This document shows positions 27,069 through 39,000 of a stretch of 64,000 nt of DNA, piece after piece (positions within the stretch are counted from its first letter, which is position 1; each line of letters begins with the position of its first letter). The notes beneath the pieces were generated by a model. The model did not search any database and was not told the origin of the DNA. It saw nothing but the letters and a program-made list of their open reading frames with translations. Origin of the DNA: Rahnella rivi. GTDB lineage: Bacteria > Pseudomonadota > Gammaproteobacteria > Enterobacterales > Enterobacteriaceae. The stretch lies in contig NZ_JAFMOX010000063.1 in the NCBI RefSeq assembly GCF_019049655.1, positions 1 through 64,000 of the forward strand, read 5' to 3'. The position numbers and the translations under genes are program-made.

Positions 27069-27929
27069 ATGTCACAACCCTCAATGACTTATCGCCTCGG
27101 CGACCGTGAAGTTGGACGCTTAGGTTACGGCGCAATGCAACTGGCAGGCCCCGGTGTTTTTGGTCCGGTGAAAGATGAAGCGCGGGCGATTCAGGTGTTG
27201 AAAGACGCGGTTGCATCGGGCGTCAATCACATCGACACCAGCGACTTTTACGGCCCGCATGAAACCAACCGGCTGATCAAAAAGGCTTTGCATCCTTATC
27301 CCGATGACCTGTGCATCGTCACCAAAGTCGGCGCGCGGCGTGATGAAAAGGGGGGCTGGTTACCCGCATTTTCAGCACCGGAGCTGACCCGCGCGGTGGA
27401 AGATAACCTGCGCAATCTGGGGCTGGAGACAATGGACGTCGTTAACCTGCGCAGTATGCTCGACGTGTATAAGCCCGCGGAAGGTTCGCTGGAACCGCAG
27501 CTGGAGGCGCTGATGGCGTTAAAAGAGCGGGGTCTGATCCGCCACATCGGGCTGAGCAATGTGACTGCCAGACAAGTGGCCGAGGCCCGCAAAGTCACGC
27601 CGATCGCCTGCGTGCAGAACATGTACAATCTCGCCAACCGCAACGACGACGCGCTGGTGGATGCGCTGGCTGAACAGGGGATCGCCTGGGTGCCGTTCTT
27701 CCCGCTCGGGGGGTTCTCGCCTTTGCAGTCAACACAGCTTAATGAGGTGGCCGCTGAATTACAGGCGACGCCGATGCAGGTGGCGCTGGCATGGCTGCTC
27801 AGGCGTTCTCCAAATATTTTGCTGATCCCCGGCACCTCATCTTCACAGCATTTGCAGGAAAACCTGGCCAGCGCGCGGCTGACGTTGTCGGATGAGGTGA
27901 TGGCGAAACTCAACGAGATGAGCCGTTAA
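27069..27929 (+). CDS. pdxI: Pyridoxal reductase / aldo-keto reductase PdxI (YdbC)
   Basis: The 286-residue aldo/keto reductase closely follows E. coli YdbC/PdxI. Shared stretches include RLGYGAMQLAGPGVFGP, GVNHIDTSDFYGPH and VALAWLLRRSPNILLIPGTS. PdxI reduces pyridoxal to pyridoxine with NADPH in vitamin B6 salvage. The catalytic Asp-Tyr pair lies in HIDTSDFYG. AGGAG precedes ATG 27069. A terminator hairpin follows at 27947. Confidence 0.9.
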   Translation: MSQPSMTYRLGDREVGRLGYGAMQLAGPGVFGPVKDEARAIQVLKDAVASGVNHIDTSDFYGPHETNRLIKKALHPYPDDLCIVTKVGARRDEKGGWLPAFSAPELTRAVEDNLRNLGLETMDVVNLRSMLDVYKPAEGSLEPQLEALMALKERGLIRHIGLSNVTARQVAEARKVTPIACVQNMYNLANRNDDALVDALAEQGIAWVPFFPLGGFSPLQSTQLNEVAAELQATPMQVALAWLLRRSPNILLIPGTSSSQHLQENLASARLTLSDEVMAKLNEMSR

Positions 27930-27946
27930 CCCTGCCTTGCCAAAAA

Positions 27947-27971
27947 AAAGGCGCCTGCTGAGGGCGCCTTT
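27947..27971. terminator. Bidirectional terminator between pdxI and yghA-like genes
   Basis: The stem AAAGGCGCC / GGCGCCTTT has a 7-base loop. It serves convergent genes on both sides. On the - strand it is followed by a run of eight U residues, on the + strand by UUUGUUGUUU. Confidence 0.88.
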
Positions 27972-27995
27972 GTTGTTTCTGAGGGGAAATGTTGG

Positions 27996-28904
27996 TCAGA
28001 CCGTGCCGGTACCGCCATCCGAACACCACACCTGTCCGGAGGTGTAGCTGCTTTCGCTGGAGGCTAACGCCACGTACATACCGGCAATCTCGGCGGGCTG
28101 GCCCGGTCTGCCAAGCGGTGACTGCTCACCAAATTTCTCGACCTTTTCCTGCGGCTGGCCGCCGGAGGTTTGCAGAACGGTCCAGTACGGGCCGGGCGCA
28201 ACGGCATTAACGCGAATACCGTCTGCGGCCAGCTGCTTCGCCAGACCTTTGGTGAAGGCGACAATCGACGCTTTGGTCTGCGAATAATCGAGCAGATTAT
28301 CGCTCGGTAAAAATGCCTGAACCGAAGACGTATTGATGATTGCGCTGCCACGCGGCATATAGTCCAGCGCGGCTTTGGTGATCCAAAACATGGCATAGAC
28401 GTTCGTTTTGAACGTGGCGTCAAAGGCTTCGGTGGTCAGGTCTTTGATCGAATTACAGAACTGCTGACGCCCCGCATTGTTGACCAGCAGATCCAGCCCG
28501 CCAAGCTGTTCAGCCGCCTCTTTCACCAGCGTCTGACAGAATTTTTCCTCACGGATATCGCCCGGAATCGTGACGATTTTCACGCCTTCCTTGCGCAGCA
28601 ACGCCACCACATCTTGCGCATCCGGCTCTTCATCGGGCAGATAGTTTATCGCGACATCGGCCCCTTCACGGGCAAAGGCTATCGCCACCGCCCTGCCGAT
28701 ACCCGAGTCACCGCCGGTCACCAGCGCTTTACGCCCCTTCAGACGTGAACTGCCTTTATAAGAGGTTTCACCGTGATCGGGCACCGGGATCATCTTGCTG
28801 ACCAGACCGGGGAACGGCTGCTTTTGCTGTTCAAACGGCGGTTTTGGAAAAGTGTCCACGTGCGGATCGTTAAGGGAAACGGGGATCGTTTTGTTGTTGT
28901 TCAT
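27996..28904 (-). CDS. yghA: YghA-like SDR aldehyde reductase
   Basis: The 302-residue SDR has an N-terminal extension ending KMIPVPDHGETSYKGSSRLK and the cofactor motif TGGDSGIGRA. The active-site YSQTK sits before an APGPYWT loop. This layout and sequence follow E. coli YghA, an NADPH-dependent aldehyde reductase; related proteins in other bacteria are stress-induced. It stands alone between a terminator and a promoterless-looking 275-bp interval. Confidence 0.85.
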   Translation of the reverse strand: MNNNKTIPVSLNDPHVDTFPKPPFEQQKQPFPGLVSKMIPVPDHGETSYKGSSRLKGRKALVTGGDSGIGRAVAIAFAREGADVAINYLPDEEPDAQDVVALLRKEGVKIVTIPGDIREEKFCQTLVKEAAEQLGGLDLLVNNAGRQQFCNSIKDLTTEAFDATFKTNVYAMFWITKAALDYMPRGSAIINTSSVQAFLPSDNLLDYSQTKASIVAFTKGLAKQLAADGIRVNAVAPGPYWTVLQTSGGQPQEKVEKFGEQSPLGRPGQPAEIAGMYVALASSESSYTSGQVWCSDGGTGTV

Positions 28905-29179
28905 ACACAGGCTCCTTGTATAAAAACGAATGAAGGAACACTAAAGGTAGAACAGATATGCCAGGCCATGTGTCATTAAGGATATTTCTGAGTCTGAGGC
29001 AGCCCTTGCCCGCCGCAGGGGAAACCCTTTCACTCATTTGCATTTCGACACAATTATTCGCCCCGCCTTACGGCCTGTTTCTCGTTATTATCCTGACCAG
29101 ACTGAAAAGTACAGGCTTCGTTGCGACGACAAAGGACTGACGACGGACGTTATATTGATAGTTTTTAACGGGATATATT

Positions 29180-29497
29180 ATGCGTTACTCAAAAATGATG
29201 ATGTTGTCAGCTCTGGTTTTCTCCTCCGTGATGACGCTGTCGCACACCGCGTCTGCGGCGACCCCTTCCCATGAGATCAAATCGTTCTTCGATGACTCGA
29301 CCGAATACAAACTGGGCGACACCGTGCCCGGTTTATACCGCACCAAGCCTTATGAAATTGTTGACTGGCAACAGCGCCACCTGCCCGCCCCTGACGCAGG
29401 CAGCCACTGGACCTACATCGCGGGCAATTACGCGATGATCACCGACACCGACGGCAAAATTCTCAAAGCCGAATCCGGCGATATCTACTTCCAGTAA
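29180..29497 (+). CDS. RcnB-family periplasmic protein
   Basis: The 105-residue protein has a signal peptide ending ASA (residues about 1-26). Its RcnB domain includes YKLGDTVPGLYRTKPYEI and LPAPDAGSHWTYIAGNY. E. coli RcnB modulates nickel/cobalt export by RcnA, but many paralogues exist and no rcnA is nearby, so the role here is open. It has an AACGGGAT ribosome region and a strong terminator downstream. Confidence 0.88.
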   Translation: MRYSKMMMLSALVFSSVMTLSHTASAATPSHEIKSFFDDSTEYKLGDTVPGLYRTKPYEIVDWQQRHLPAPDAGSHWTYIAGNYAMITDTDGKILKAESGDIYFQ

Positions 29498-29516
29498 TAC
29501 CATCGCCGGTGACGCA

Positions 29517-29551
29517 AAAAGGGCGCGCTACCTCAGGTAACGCGCCCTTTT
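29517..29551. terminator. Bidirectional terminator, RcnB-like gene / secretion operon end
   Basis: An 11-bp stem AAAAGGGCGCG / CGCGCCCTTTT has an inner TACC-GGTA stem. It has T-rich flanks on both strands, serving the RcnB-like gene on + and the adhesin secretion operon on -. Confidence 0.88.
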
Positions 29552-29573
29552 CTGTGTCATGCCGCCGTCACGC

Positions 29574-30749
29574 TTAACGCTCACGCATGGCTTCGTTCAT
29601 TTTGTTCAGCGGTTTCAGCAGATAATCAAGAATGCTTTTGTTGCCGGTTTTGATGTCCACCGTCGCGATCATGCCGGGGAAAATATAAAACTTTTCATGA
29701 TGCTTATTTTCCAGATAATTGGCGTTGGTCTTGATGTTCACGCGGTAATAATAGACGTCACGGCGCACCTCGTCCTGAATAGTGTCGGGCGAAATCGTGG
29801 TCACTTCTCCGTCAAAACTGCCGTAAATCGAATAGTCGTAGGCGGTGATTTTCACTTTGGCTTTCTGGCCGGGGTGAATAAACGCCACGTCGCGCGGTGA
29901 AATTTGTGCCTCCACCAGCATCTGATCGTCAATCGGCACCAGCGTCATCAGTTTGCCATTCGGCGGGATCACGCCGCCGACGGTGTTGACGTCAATATTC
30001 TTCACAATGCCTTTAACCGGGGAGAAAAACTCCAGACGGTTCAGGGAATCTTTACGGCCTAAAACCACCGAGCGCTGGGTTTCGATTTCCGCATTGGCTT
30101 TCGCCAGCTCTTCGCCCGCACGCACGTGATACTGGGTTTCCAGATCGGTGGCTTTGCTTTCCATTTCGTTGATCTGACGTTGCAGACGCAGCACCTCCAC
30201 GTCGCTGGCCGCGCCCTGTTTCACCAGCGGCACGGTCATACTCAGCTCGCGGCGGATCAACGCCACGCCCTGCTTCAGGCCGGAAAGCTGCTTCTCCAGG
30301 CTGTTACGGCTGGAGTTGTACAGTTCAGTTTCGGATTTCACCAGCTCCGGTTCATCGTCAAGATCGGCCGGAAACGTCAGCGGTGTGCCGTTGATCTGTG
30401 CGGTCAGGCGCGCCGCCGTCGCCAGCGCGGCGTGCAGGCGGGACTGGCTTTCCTGCACGCCGGACTCGGTTTTGGTGCGGTCGAGCTGCGCCAGACGCTG
30501 GCCGCGCTCCACCACTTCACCTTCGCGCACGTCAATACTGTGAACGATACCGCCCTCCAGCGATTGCACGATCTGTTCGTGCGCCGAAGGAATGACTTTG
30601 CCGGTGCCGGTGGTGACTTCGTCGAGCGTATAGAAATTCGCCCACAGCGTGAAGCACAACAGCATCAGCGCCAGGCTCCACACCAGCAGGGTCGAACGCG
30701 GCAAGGTATTTTCACTCAGTGGCCGGTGATGGCGTTTGTTTCCATTCAT
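29574..30749 (-). CDS. Type I secretion periplasmic adaptor (HlyD/LapC-like)
   Basis: This is a membrane-fusion protein of 391 residues. One membrane helix (LLVWSLALMLLCFTLWANF) lies near residue 24-42. A lipoyl-like half (IVQSLEGGIVHSIDVREGEVV), a long coiled-coil hairpin and a beta-barrel with NANYLENKHHEKFYIFPGM follow. It bridges the ABC exporter at 30746-32983 and the TolC-like pore at 51179-52537. Its start overlaps the ABC gene by four bases. It is last in the operon. Confidence 0.93.
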   Translation of the reverse strand: MNGNKRHHRPLSENTLPRSTLLVWSLALMLLCFTLWANFYTLDEVTTGTGKVIPSAHEQIVQSLEGGIVHSIDVREGEVVERGQRLAQLDRTKTESGVQESQSRLHAALATAARLTAQINGTPLTFPADLDDEPELVKSETELYNSSRNSLEKQLSGLKQGVALIRRELSMTVPLVKQGAASDVEVLRLQRQINEMESKATDLETQYHVRAGEELAKANAEIETQRSVVLGRKDSLNRLEFFSPVKGIVKNIDVNTVGGVIPPNGKLMTLVPIDDQMLVEAQISPRDVAFIHPGQKAKVKITAYDYSIYGSFDGEVTTISPDTIQDEVRRDVYYYRVNIKTNANYLENKHHEKFYIFPGMIATVDIKTGNKSILDYLLKPLNKMNEAMRER

Positions 30750-32983
30750 GATGTCATCTCCTTATTGACGGCTTTCGCGGCCTGGGCTGGCTGTCCTTTC
30801 GGTCTGAAATGTTTACTGAGGATCTCGTCTTTGCTGCCGTCGAGTGTGATGCGTCCGTTGTCCATCACGATAATCCTGTCCACCAGCTGCAACAGCGCCA
30901 GACGGTGGGTGGCGACCACCAGCGTTTTGCCTTTACCCCACGCGGCCAGGTGAGTGATCAGATTCGCCTCGGAGATTTCATCCAGCCACGCGCTCGGTTC
31001 ATCGAGCAGCAATACCTGCGGCTGCATGATGATGTGACGCGCTAATAACAGCGCCTGACGCTGGCCGCCGGAGAGGCCAACGCCGCCTTCGTGGATCAGG
31101 AAATTCAGGCCATTCTCTTTTTGCTGCACAAAGGTCAGCGCACCGCTCAACACCAGCGCCTGATGGATCTCGTCGTCCGTGGCCTGCGGTCTGCCCATGG
31201 TGATATTGTCTCGCACCGAGCCGAAAAACAGTCTGGCGTGCTGATTGTGCAGCGCCACGTCACGGCGTAAATCCGCCGGATCGATCTGTTTGATGTTGAC
31301 GTTATCCAGCACCACCTGCCCCTGCTGTACCTGCTGCATGCCGGCCAGCACCTGCAACAGCGTCGATTTACCGGCACCGTTTTTACCCAGCACGGCGATC
31401 TTCTCGCCCGGCCTGATGTGCAGGTTGTTCAGCGCCAGATTGGCCACTTTCTCTTCTTCGTCGTAATAGAACACCGCATCGTGCACCTGGTATTCACCGG
31501 CGATCTGCGCCTTATGCACCATTTTCTGTCCGTCTTCCTGATCGACAGGCCGCTGCATCAGTTCATCCAGCCCTTTACGCGCCACTTTGGCCTGCTGCCA
31601 GCGGGAGAGCACGCCGGAGATCTGCGCCAGCGGCGCGATAGTGCGGGAGGCGAGGATGGTGGTCCCCACCAGCGCACCGGTGGTCATGTCGCCGTTCATC
31701 ACCAGATAACAGCCCACCAGCAGCACAATGGCGTAAACGATCGACTGCACTTCCTGCGTCCAGGTCATCAGCAGGCTGGTGAGAAAACGCTGACGCATAC
31801 TGATGTCGGCGGAGACTTCGTTGCAGTGGTTCCACTGATTCTGAAAGCGCTGTTCAGCGCGCATCAGTTTGATGTCTTCCAGAGATTCCACCGCTTCCAC
31901 CAGTGAGGCGTTTCGCACTGCGGATTCGCGCATGCCTTCGTTCGCCAGTTTCGCCAGCGGTTTTTGGATCAGTAACCCTGGGATCAGCAAAAGCGGGATC
32001 GCCAGCAGCACCACAAACACCAGCGGGCCGCCAATCATCCACAGAATGACCGTGAATAACAGGAAGAAAGGCAGGTCGGAAATCACGCTGATGGTGGTCG
32101 AAGTGATCAGTTCACGCACCGATTCCAGCTCGCGGATTTGCGAAATAAAAGAACCGGTGGATTTGGAGCGGGCGCCGTTTTTAATGCGCAGCGCGCGGCC
32201 AAACACGCGGTCGGAAATGCGCAGATCGGCGCGTTTCCCCACCACGTCAGAAATATGGACGCGTACCATGCGCATCACGAATTCAAACACAATGGCGATC
32301 ATCACGCCGCCGAATAACACCCACAGCGTCGGCACCGACTGCGAGGGCACCACGCGGTCGTACACCTGCATGGAAAACAACATACCGGCCAGCGCCAGCA
32401 CGTTGGCGATCATCGCCGCCACCATGATGTCGCCGTAGCGACGCCAGTCTTTCAGGGCCAGATCCCAGAACCAGTTCTTTTTGTACGGCTTGATGTAGTT
32501 ATCAACGCGCGCATCCGGCAGGGCCTGCAAAGGGCGCAGCAGAGTGATGCTCTGCACCCGCGATAAAAGCTGTTCAGGGGTGAGCGTGGTTTCCAGCCCC
32601 TGATCCTCGGTAAACTGCACGGCGCACTGGCCGCTGGCGTCCAGATGCGTCACCACGCCCAGACGGCCATTGTCCAGCGTCAAAATAAACGGCACGGACA
32701 TCGGGTCCAGATCGGCAGGATGGAATGAGCGGGTCACGCGCGCCAGCCCGAGTTTGTGCGCCATCTCATCAAGCACGCTGTCTTGCGGTGCGCCCATCTC
32801 CCAGGCGAGCGTGGCTTTCACATGCTCTTCTGAATAATCCAGACGATAGTGGCGGGCGACATCCAGCATGGCGCTCAGCCACGCGCTATACCCTTTTTGT
32901 TTCTCCGCCTGCGCGGCGCGGCCATCGAACGCCACGGCCTCCGGTGCGGTACTGCTTTTCTCTGACATGATCTCTTTATTCAT
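30746..32983 (-). CDS. Type I secretion ABC exporter with C39-like domain (LapB/BapC type)
   Basis: The roughly 745-residue exporter has an N-terminal C39-like domain (residues about 35-160) without a recognisable catalytic Cys-His pair, as expected for RTX/adhesin exporters that do not cut a leader. A six-helix membrane domain follows. The ATPase has Walker A GKNGAGKST, signature LSGGQRQ and Walker B VLLLDEPSAWLDE. ATG 32983 is preferred because AGGGA is then well spaced; 32989 and 32968 are alternatives. Its substrate is almost certainly the giant adhesin encoded just upstream. Confidence 0.92.
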   Translation of the reverse strand: MNKEIMSEKSSTAPEAVAFDGRAAQAEKQKGYSAWLSAMLDVARHYRLDYSEEHVKATLAWEMGAPQDSVLDEMAHKLGLARVTRSFHPADLDPMSVPFILTLDNGRLGVVTHLDASGQCAVQFTEDQGLETTLTPEQLLSRVQSITLLRPLQALPDARVDNYIKPYKKNWFWDLALKDWRRYGDIMVAAMIANVLALAGMLFSMQVYDRVVPSQSVPTLWVLFGGVMIAIVFEFVMRMVRVHISDVVGKRADLRISDRVFGRALRIKNGARSKSTGSFISQIRELESVRELITSTTISVISDLPFFLLFTVILWMIGGPLVFVVLLAIPLLLIPGLLIQKPLAKLANEGMRESAVRNASLVEAVESLEDIKLMRAEQRFQNQWNHCNEVSADISMRQRFLTSLLMTWTQEVQSIVYAIVLLVGCYLVMNGDMTTGALVGTTILASRTIAPLAQISGVLSRWQQAKVARKGLDELMQRPVDQEDGQKMVHKAQIAGEYQVHDAVFYYDEEEKVANLALNNLHIRPGEKIAVLGKNGAGKSTLLQVLAGMQQVQQGQVVLDNVNIKQIDPADLRRDVALHNQHARLFFGSVRDNITMGRPQATDDEIHQALVLSGALTFVQQKENGLNFLIHEGGVGLSGGQRQALLLARHIIMQPQVLLLDEPSAWLDEISEANLITHLAAWGKGKTLVVATHRLALLQLVDRIIVMDNGRITLDGSKDEILSKHFRPKGQPAQAAKAVNKEMTS

Positions 32984-33049
32984 CTGCATTGTTCCCTAAT
33001 TCATTGTTCCTTCACGTTCATTCCAGAACATGAATATTGAGCGGGAGAA

Positions 33050-33079
33050 GCGGAGCAGAGGATCATCCCTCTGCCCCGC
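33050..33079 (-). terminator. Hairpin between adhesin gene and ABC exporter gene
   Basis: A 12-bp stem with one mismatch (GCGGAGCAGAGG / CCTCTGCCCCGC on the + strand, loop six bases) lies 17 bases after the adhesin stop. There is no U-tract. It probably protects or processes the adhesin mRNA, or causes partial read-through into the exporter genes. Confidence 0.5.
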
Positions 33080-33095
33080 CGCTTTCCGGTTGCCG

Positions 33096-36000
33096 TTAGC
33101 CAACCACTAACTGATGGTTCGCCAGCAGCGTCGCCAGATCGGTGTGAACGTTGGTCAGCGTGGCGATGGTGGTCATCGACTGCGCTGTGCCGCTGCCATC
33201 CAGATCGACCTTGATGACGGTGTCGTTGCCTTCGGTGCTGACGCTCAGGTACTCCGCCAGATTGCCGACGCCAGCGCCCAGGGTGGCGACGCCGTTCACG
33301 TAGCTGGCATCTGCCGTACCGGTGTAACCGCTCGACTGCAACAGATCGCTCAGATCAAGACGATCGGTGTTCGCCGTGCCTTCCCATGTGCCGACCGTAA
33401 AGCCGTTGATGGTGTCGGCACCGTTACCGCCGGTGGCGTCAGCACTGTCCAGCAACTTGTACAGCAGCGTGTCGTGCCCGCCGTTGCCCAGGTTGAAGGT
33501 GTCGTTGCCGCCGCGCCCTTCGAACACGTTATCGCCCGCGCTGCCGGTGAACACATCGTCAAAGTTCGACCCGGCAATGCCTTCGATATCTTTGAAGGTT
33601 GACGTGTTGAACCCGGTGTTCTGGGCATTGGTGTTGCTCAGATCCACCGTGACTCCGCTGGTGGCATTGCGGTAATCGACGATGTCCTGACCCCCGGTGG
33701 CGCTCCATGTCGCATGGTCTGACGTGGTGCTCCAGCCGCCGGAACCGTTGTAGATATAGGTGCCGCTTTCCGCGATAAACGTATCGTTGTAGCCGGTGCC
33801 GGTAAGGGTGCCGCTTTGTCCGCCGGTGGCGGCGTCCGCCGTTACCGAGTAGCTGCTGGTGCCATCGCCTGCGGTCAGGTCAGTCCAGGTGGCATTGGAC
33901 GACACGCCGTTGATGTTGCGCACCAGCACCGCCGAATAGGTTTCATTCGGATCCAGCCCGTAGAAGTTCACCAGCGCCGAGGCGTCGTTAATCCCGATAC
34001 CTGACTGGGCGTTGATGATCTGCGAGGCCACCAGTTCACCGGCTGAGTTGTACAGCTGAACGGTATTACCGTAGAACACGTTCATCCCTTCGCCGTCGAG
34101 AATGCGCAGGTGGATCGCCGTGCCGTCGGCAATGGTGCTGTTGTTGGCGATGTACACCACTTTGCCGTTAGCCTGCGACACCAGCAGATCCTGTGTTCCG
34201 TTCCAGTCGTAATCGAGGGTGGCAATCCCCGTGACGTTGACCAGTGCGGTGGCCAGCGTGTTGCTGCTCCAGTTGTTACCGGTGCCGTCATTCATGAACA
34301 GCGTGGCGGTCTGGCTGCCGGAATAGGTGCTGAACTTGATGATGTCCATATCACCGTCACCGTCCCAGTCCACGGCGGCGGAGAGATACCCGGCTGACGC
34401 CGCATTGGTCGTCGCCGCGCCCACCGCCGTTGGCGTGGTCAGCAGGGTGCCCTGCCCGCTGTTGTAATAAATCGCGCCGCCATAGTTGTACGTACCGTTC
34501 GGATTCAGACCGGAGGAAATGTACAAATCCATCAGGCCGTCGCCGTTGAAGTCCGCCCAGGTCATCGACGCCGCCGTGGTGGTGTTGGCCGCATTCGGCA
34601 CAAAGACGTTGGCGATATTTTGGGTTTCTGTCAGCGTGCCGGTTCCGTTGTTGCTCACCACCGTCAGCGCATACGCGCCGTTGCGGTTGGTGTGCTGAAC
34701 GATGTCCACGGTACCGTCGTTGTTGATATCCACGCCGGAGATTTCACGGTATGTCACCCCCGCCAGCCCTGCCGCGCCGTTGGTACCGTCCGCGGAAAGT
34801 ACGCCGTTGTTATTGACCAGATACGTACGGGAGTCGCCGCCCGCATCGCCGTAGGCCAGATCCACCCAGCCATCGCCGGTTTTGTCGTAAGCAATCACGC
34901 CGCCGTACCAGATCAGCGTGCCGACAGCCTGCTGGCCGTAGGTGTAAGTGCCGTCCGGGTTCGCCGTCCATTTACCCTGGATGCTGCCGCCGTAGTTGGT
35001 TTCCGTCGCATAAATGTCTGACGTGCCGTTACGGTCGGTATCCGCCAGCGTATAACTCACCACAATGTTGCCGCGGGAGTTGGTCAGCGTGGTGCCGGTA
35101 TAACTGTTCAGGTCGGTACTGGTGTAATCGGAGATACCGGTGACAATGTTCCACAAACCGTTAGCGTTCACGCTGAACGCCATCGCGTTGGTGGTTGTTG
35201 CCCCTGCGGTAGTGGCCCAGCTGGTGTCCACGGCGGTTTCGGCATACACGATGATCGCGCTGGTGCTGATGCCCGCATCGTTACCGTTACCGGCGCTGCT
35301 TCTTACCTGCGCGGTCACGTCATAACTTGCCAGCCCCAGAGCGCCCGGCACCTGCAAATACCAGGTATTGTTGAGCGGATCGACGACCACGGCACCGCCA
35401 GCTTCCGACGTGTAGGTCACGCCGTTGACCACCACCTGCACATACATGCCTTCGCCCAGCGCTTCGGACAAGGTCCCGCTGATGATCGGCGTGGTGTCCT
35501 GCGTAGATTCCGCTGTCACGGTGGCAATGGTGGTCGGAATTGACGTATCCACGGTCAATGTAAAATCGGTGGATGACGTGGTGTTCCCCGCCAGATCCTG
35601 CGAAGTCGCGACGTAAACATAGGTGCCGTCAGCCAGCGCCGAATCCGAGAAGGTCCAGGCCAGACCAACCACCGTCGCGACGCCAACAAACACGCCGTTG
35701 CGGTAGATTTTCAGCACTTCGCCATCGGCCAGCGCCTTGCTCAGCGTGCCGCTCAGCGTCGGTGCGGTTTCATCGGTGTAAGTGCCTGAACCGAAGGATC
35801 CCTGACGGTCGCCTTCATCATCCGAATACTGAACGATGGTCGCGACCGCTTCCGGGTTCAGCGTGTCGATGACCACGGTCTGGCTGCCGATCGTGCCGAT
35901 GTTGCCTGCCTGATCGATAACCCGGACCTGCACGTTATGATTGCCGTCGGTGAGCACGGTGCCGGTGGCGTCATAGCTCCATGACTGGCCGTTAACGATC

Positions 36001-39000
36001 ACATCCGTCCAGGTGTTGCCGCCGTCGAGGCTGATTTGCGCCCTTTCGTCGGTCGCCAGCGTCGCGCTCAGCCTGCCCGTGAACGTCAGGGTATTGTCGC
36101 TGGTAATAAAGTCACTGGCGGAATCGCCGGTGTCAGTGCTGATCGCGCCAATGGTGATGAGTTGCGTCGGCGCGGTGGTGTCAATGGTCACCACCTGCTG
36201 CGCGGTCTGGCCGACGTTACCGGCCTGATCCACCACGCGAACCTGATACAGCGTCTGGCCGTCGGTCAGCGTGCGGCCATCCACGTATCGCCAGGTGCTG
36301 CCCTGCAGCGTCACGGTGGTCCAGGTCGCGCCGTTATCGACACTGATTTGCACCACTTCGCCTGCGCCAAGTTCCGCGCCAATCGAACCGGTGACCGTCA
36401 GCGAGGTATCGCTGGTCACGAAGTCGCTGTCTGAAATACCGGTGTCCGTGCTGATGCTGTCGATGGTCACGGTTTTAGTGCTGTCCGGCGCAACGGTATC
36501 AACGGTAACCACTTTCGAGGTCACGCTGCCGACGTTACCCGCCATGTCCACCACGCGGACGTTATAGGTGTAATCACCGTCCGTCAGCGTGCGGCCATCC
36601 ACAAATGTCCAGCCGGTGCCGATGGTGGTCGCGTTCGACCAGGTCACACCGCCATCGAGACTGACCTGCACGAACTCATCGGCAGCCAGCGCCGCGCCGA
36701 GCTTACCGGTGACGGTCAGTGCGGTGCTGCTGGTCACAAAGTCGGTGCTGCTCAGACCGGTATCCGGACTTATTGCATCAATACTGACGGTTTTGCTGCT
36801 GTCCGGTGCCGTGGTATCGATCGTGACCACCTGGCTGGCGGTCGCGCCGACGTTACCGGCCAGATCGACCACGCGCATCTGGTAGTTGTAATCCCCGTCG
36901 GTCAGCGTACGGCCATCAATATAGGTCCAGGTCAGGCCGCTGATGCTGACGTCTTGCCAGGTCGTGCCACCGTCGAGGCTGATTTGGGCATACTCATCCG
37001 CCCCCAGCGCCGCGCCGAGCGTGCCGCGCAGGTTAATGGTGGTGTCGCTGGTGATAAAGTCGCTGCTGCTCAGGCCGGTATCCTGCGAAATCGCATCGAT
37101 ACTGATGGTCTGGCTGGCGTCCGGTGCCAGGGTATCAATCACCACGGTCTGCGACGCCGTCGAACCGACGTTGCCTGCCGCATCAATCACGCGCACGTTA
37201 TAGGTGTAACTGCCATCCGCCAGCGCGCTCCCCTGCGCATAGCGCCAGGTCGTGCCGGTCACGGTTAAGTCAGTCCAGGTCACCCCGCCATCCAGGCTGA
37301 TTTGCGCGAATTCGTTGTTGCCCAGTGCCGCAGACAGCGTGCCGTTAAGCGTGATGGTGTTGTCGCTGGTCACGAAATCGCTGTTGCTGCGGCCGGTATC
37401 ATCGCTGATCGAATCCAGGGTAATGGTCATCGATGGCGCGGTGGTGTCTACCGCAATGTCGTGACTGGCCGCACCGACGTTGCCGATGCTGTTGGTGACC
37501 GACGCGGTGATGGTGTAATTCTCACCATCCGCCAGCGCGTTCACCGCATTGGCGCTGAGATTCAGCGTCCAGTTCTGGTCGTTGCCGACCTGCGTGGTGT
37601 AGCTCTGGCCGTTCAGCGTCACCGTCACGATGGAACCTGCCGGTGCCGTTGAGGTGCCGGTAATCGCCAGCGGCCCGGGGTGTTCCGCCGCGCTGATCAC
37701 GTCGTCCTGCGCGAAGGTGTTGATGGTGACTTCAGGCACCACACCGCTGAGGCTGACAGAAGAATCCGCCGCTGCCGGGTTCCCCGCCACATCCGTCACG
37801 GACGCGCTGACGGTATAACTGCCGTCGGCCACACCGTTGAAATCTGCCGCAGGCACATTCACGCTCCACGTCCCTTCTGCGGTAACGGTGCCGTGGTATT
37901 CGCGGTTGTTGAAGGTCACGGTGACCGTCAGACCGGCTTCTGCCGACGTGGTGCCGCTGATGGTCTGACCCGCCTGCTGCTCGGTGGTGTTGATGATGTC
38001 ATCACCGGCAATGGTGCTGATGGTCAGCGTCGGCGCAAGGGTATCGACAATCACTGACGCGCTCGCCGAGGCCGGGTTGCCCGCCACGTCCGTGGTGCTG
38101 GCGTTGACCGTCAGGGTGCCATCCTGCAAGGCTGCCACGTCGTCCTGTGGAACCTGCACCGACCAGGTGCCGTCGGCGTTAACCCGCGCGGTATACGTGA
38201 CACTGTTGAGCGTCACGCTCACCGTCTGACCGGCCTGCGCCGTGGAGGTGCCGTTCAGGGTTAATGGCTGCCCCAGCTCCGCCGCGTTCAGCATGCCGTC
38301 TGCGGTGATCGGGTTGATCAACAGCGCCGGTGCGGTGGTATCCACCAGCACGTCATGGCTGGCGCTGGCCGGATTACCCGCCGTATCGCGGGCGCTGGCG
38401 GTCACGGTGTAGTTACCGTCCGTCAGGCTGGCGACATCGGTCGCCGGAACGCTCAGCGTCCAGTCACCGTTGACATCCACCTGTGCGGTGTAGGTTTTGC
38501 CGTTCAGCACAACGGCGACTTCTGTGCCGGAAATCAGTTTTTCACTGCTGCCGGAAAGCGTCAGACTATTGCCGTGCTCCGCCGCATTGATGATGTCGTC
38601 CTGCGCAATCGCATCGATGCTCAGGCTGACCGCATCGGTATTGACGGTGATCAAATGGCCGGTGCTGCCGGTGTTGCCCGCGCTGTCAGTGATGCTCACC
38701 GTGAAGGTCGTTTCGCCGGAGGCCAGCGCGCTGATCACGCTCGCCGGTACGCCGACGCTCCAGTTACCACTGGCGTCCACCACGGTGGTGTAGGTGTTGC
38801 CGTCAATCACCAGCGTCACCAGATTGCCCGCCTGCGTCCCGGTACTGCCACCGGTGATCACCTGCGCCTGCGCATGTTCTGCGGTGTTCAGCACGTCATC
38901 ACCGGCGACGGTGTTGACGGTGACCACCGGCGCAGTGACATCCACCAGCAGGGCGCTGTCGGTGCTGATGCTGTTTCCGGCGATATCGCTGACGCTGGCG

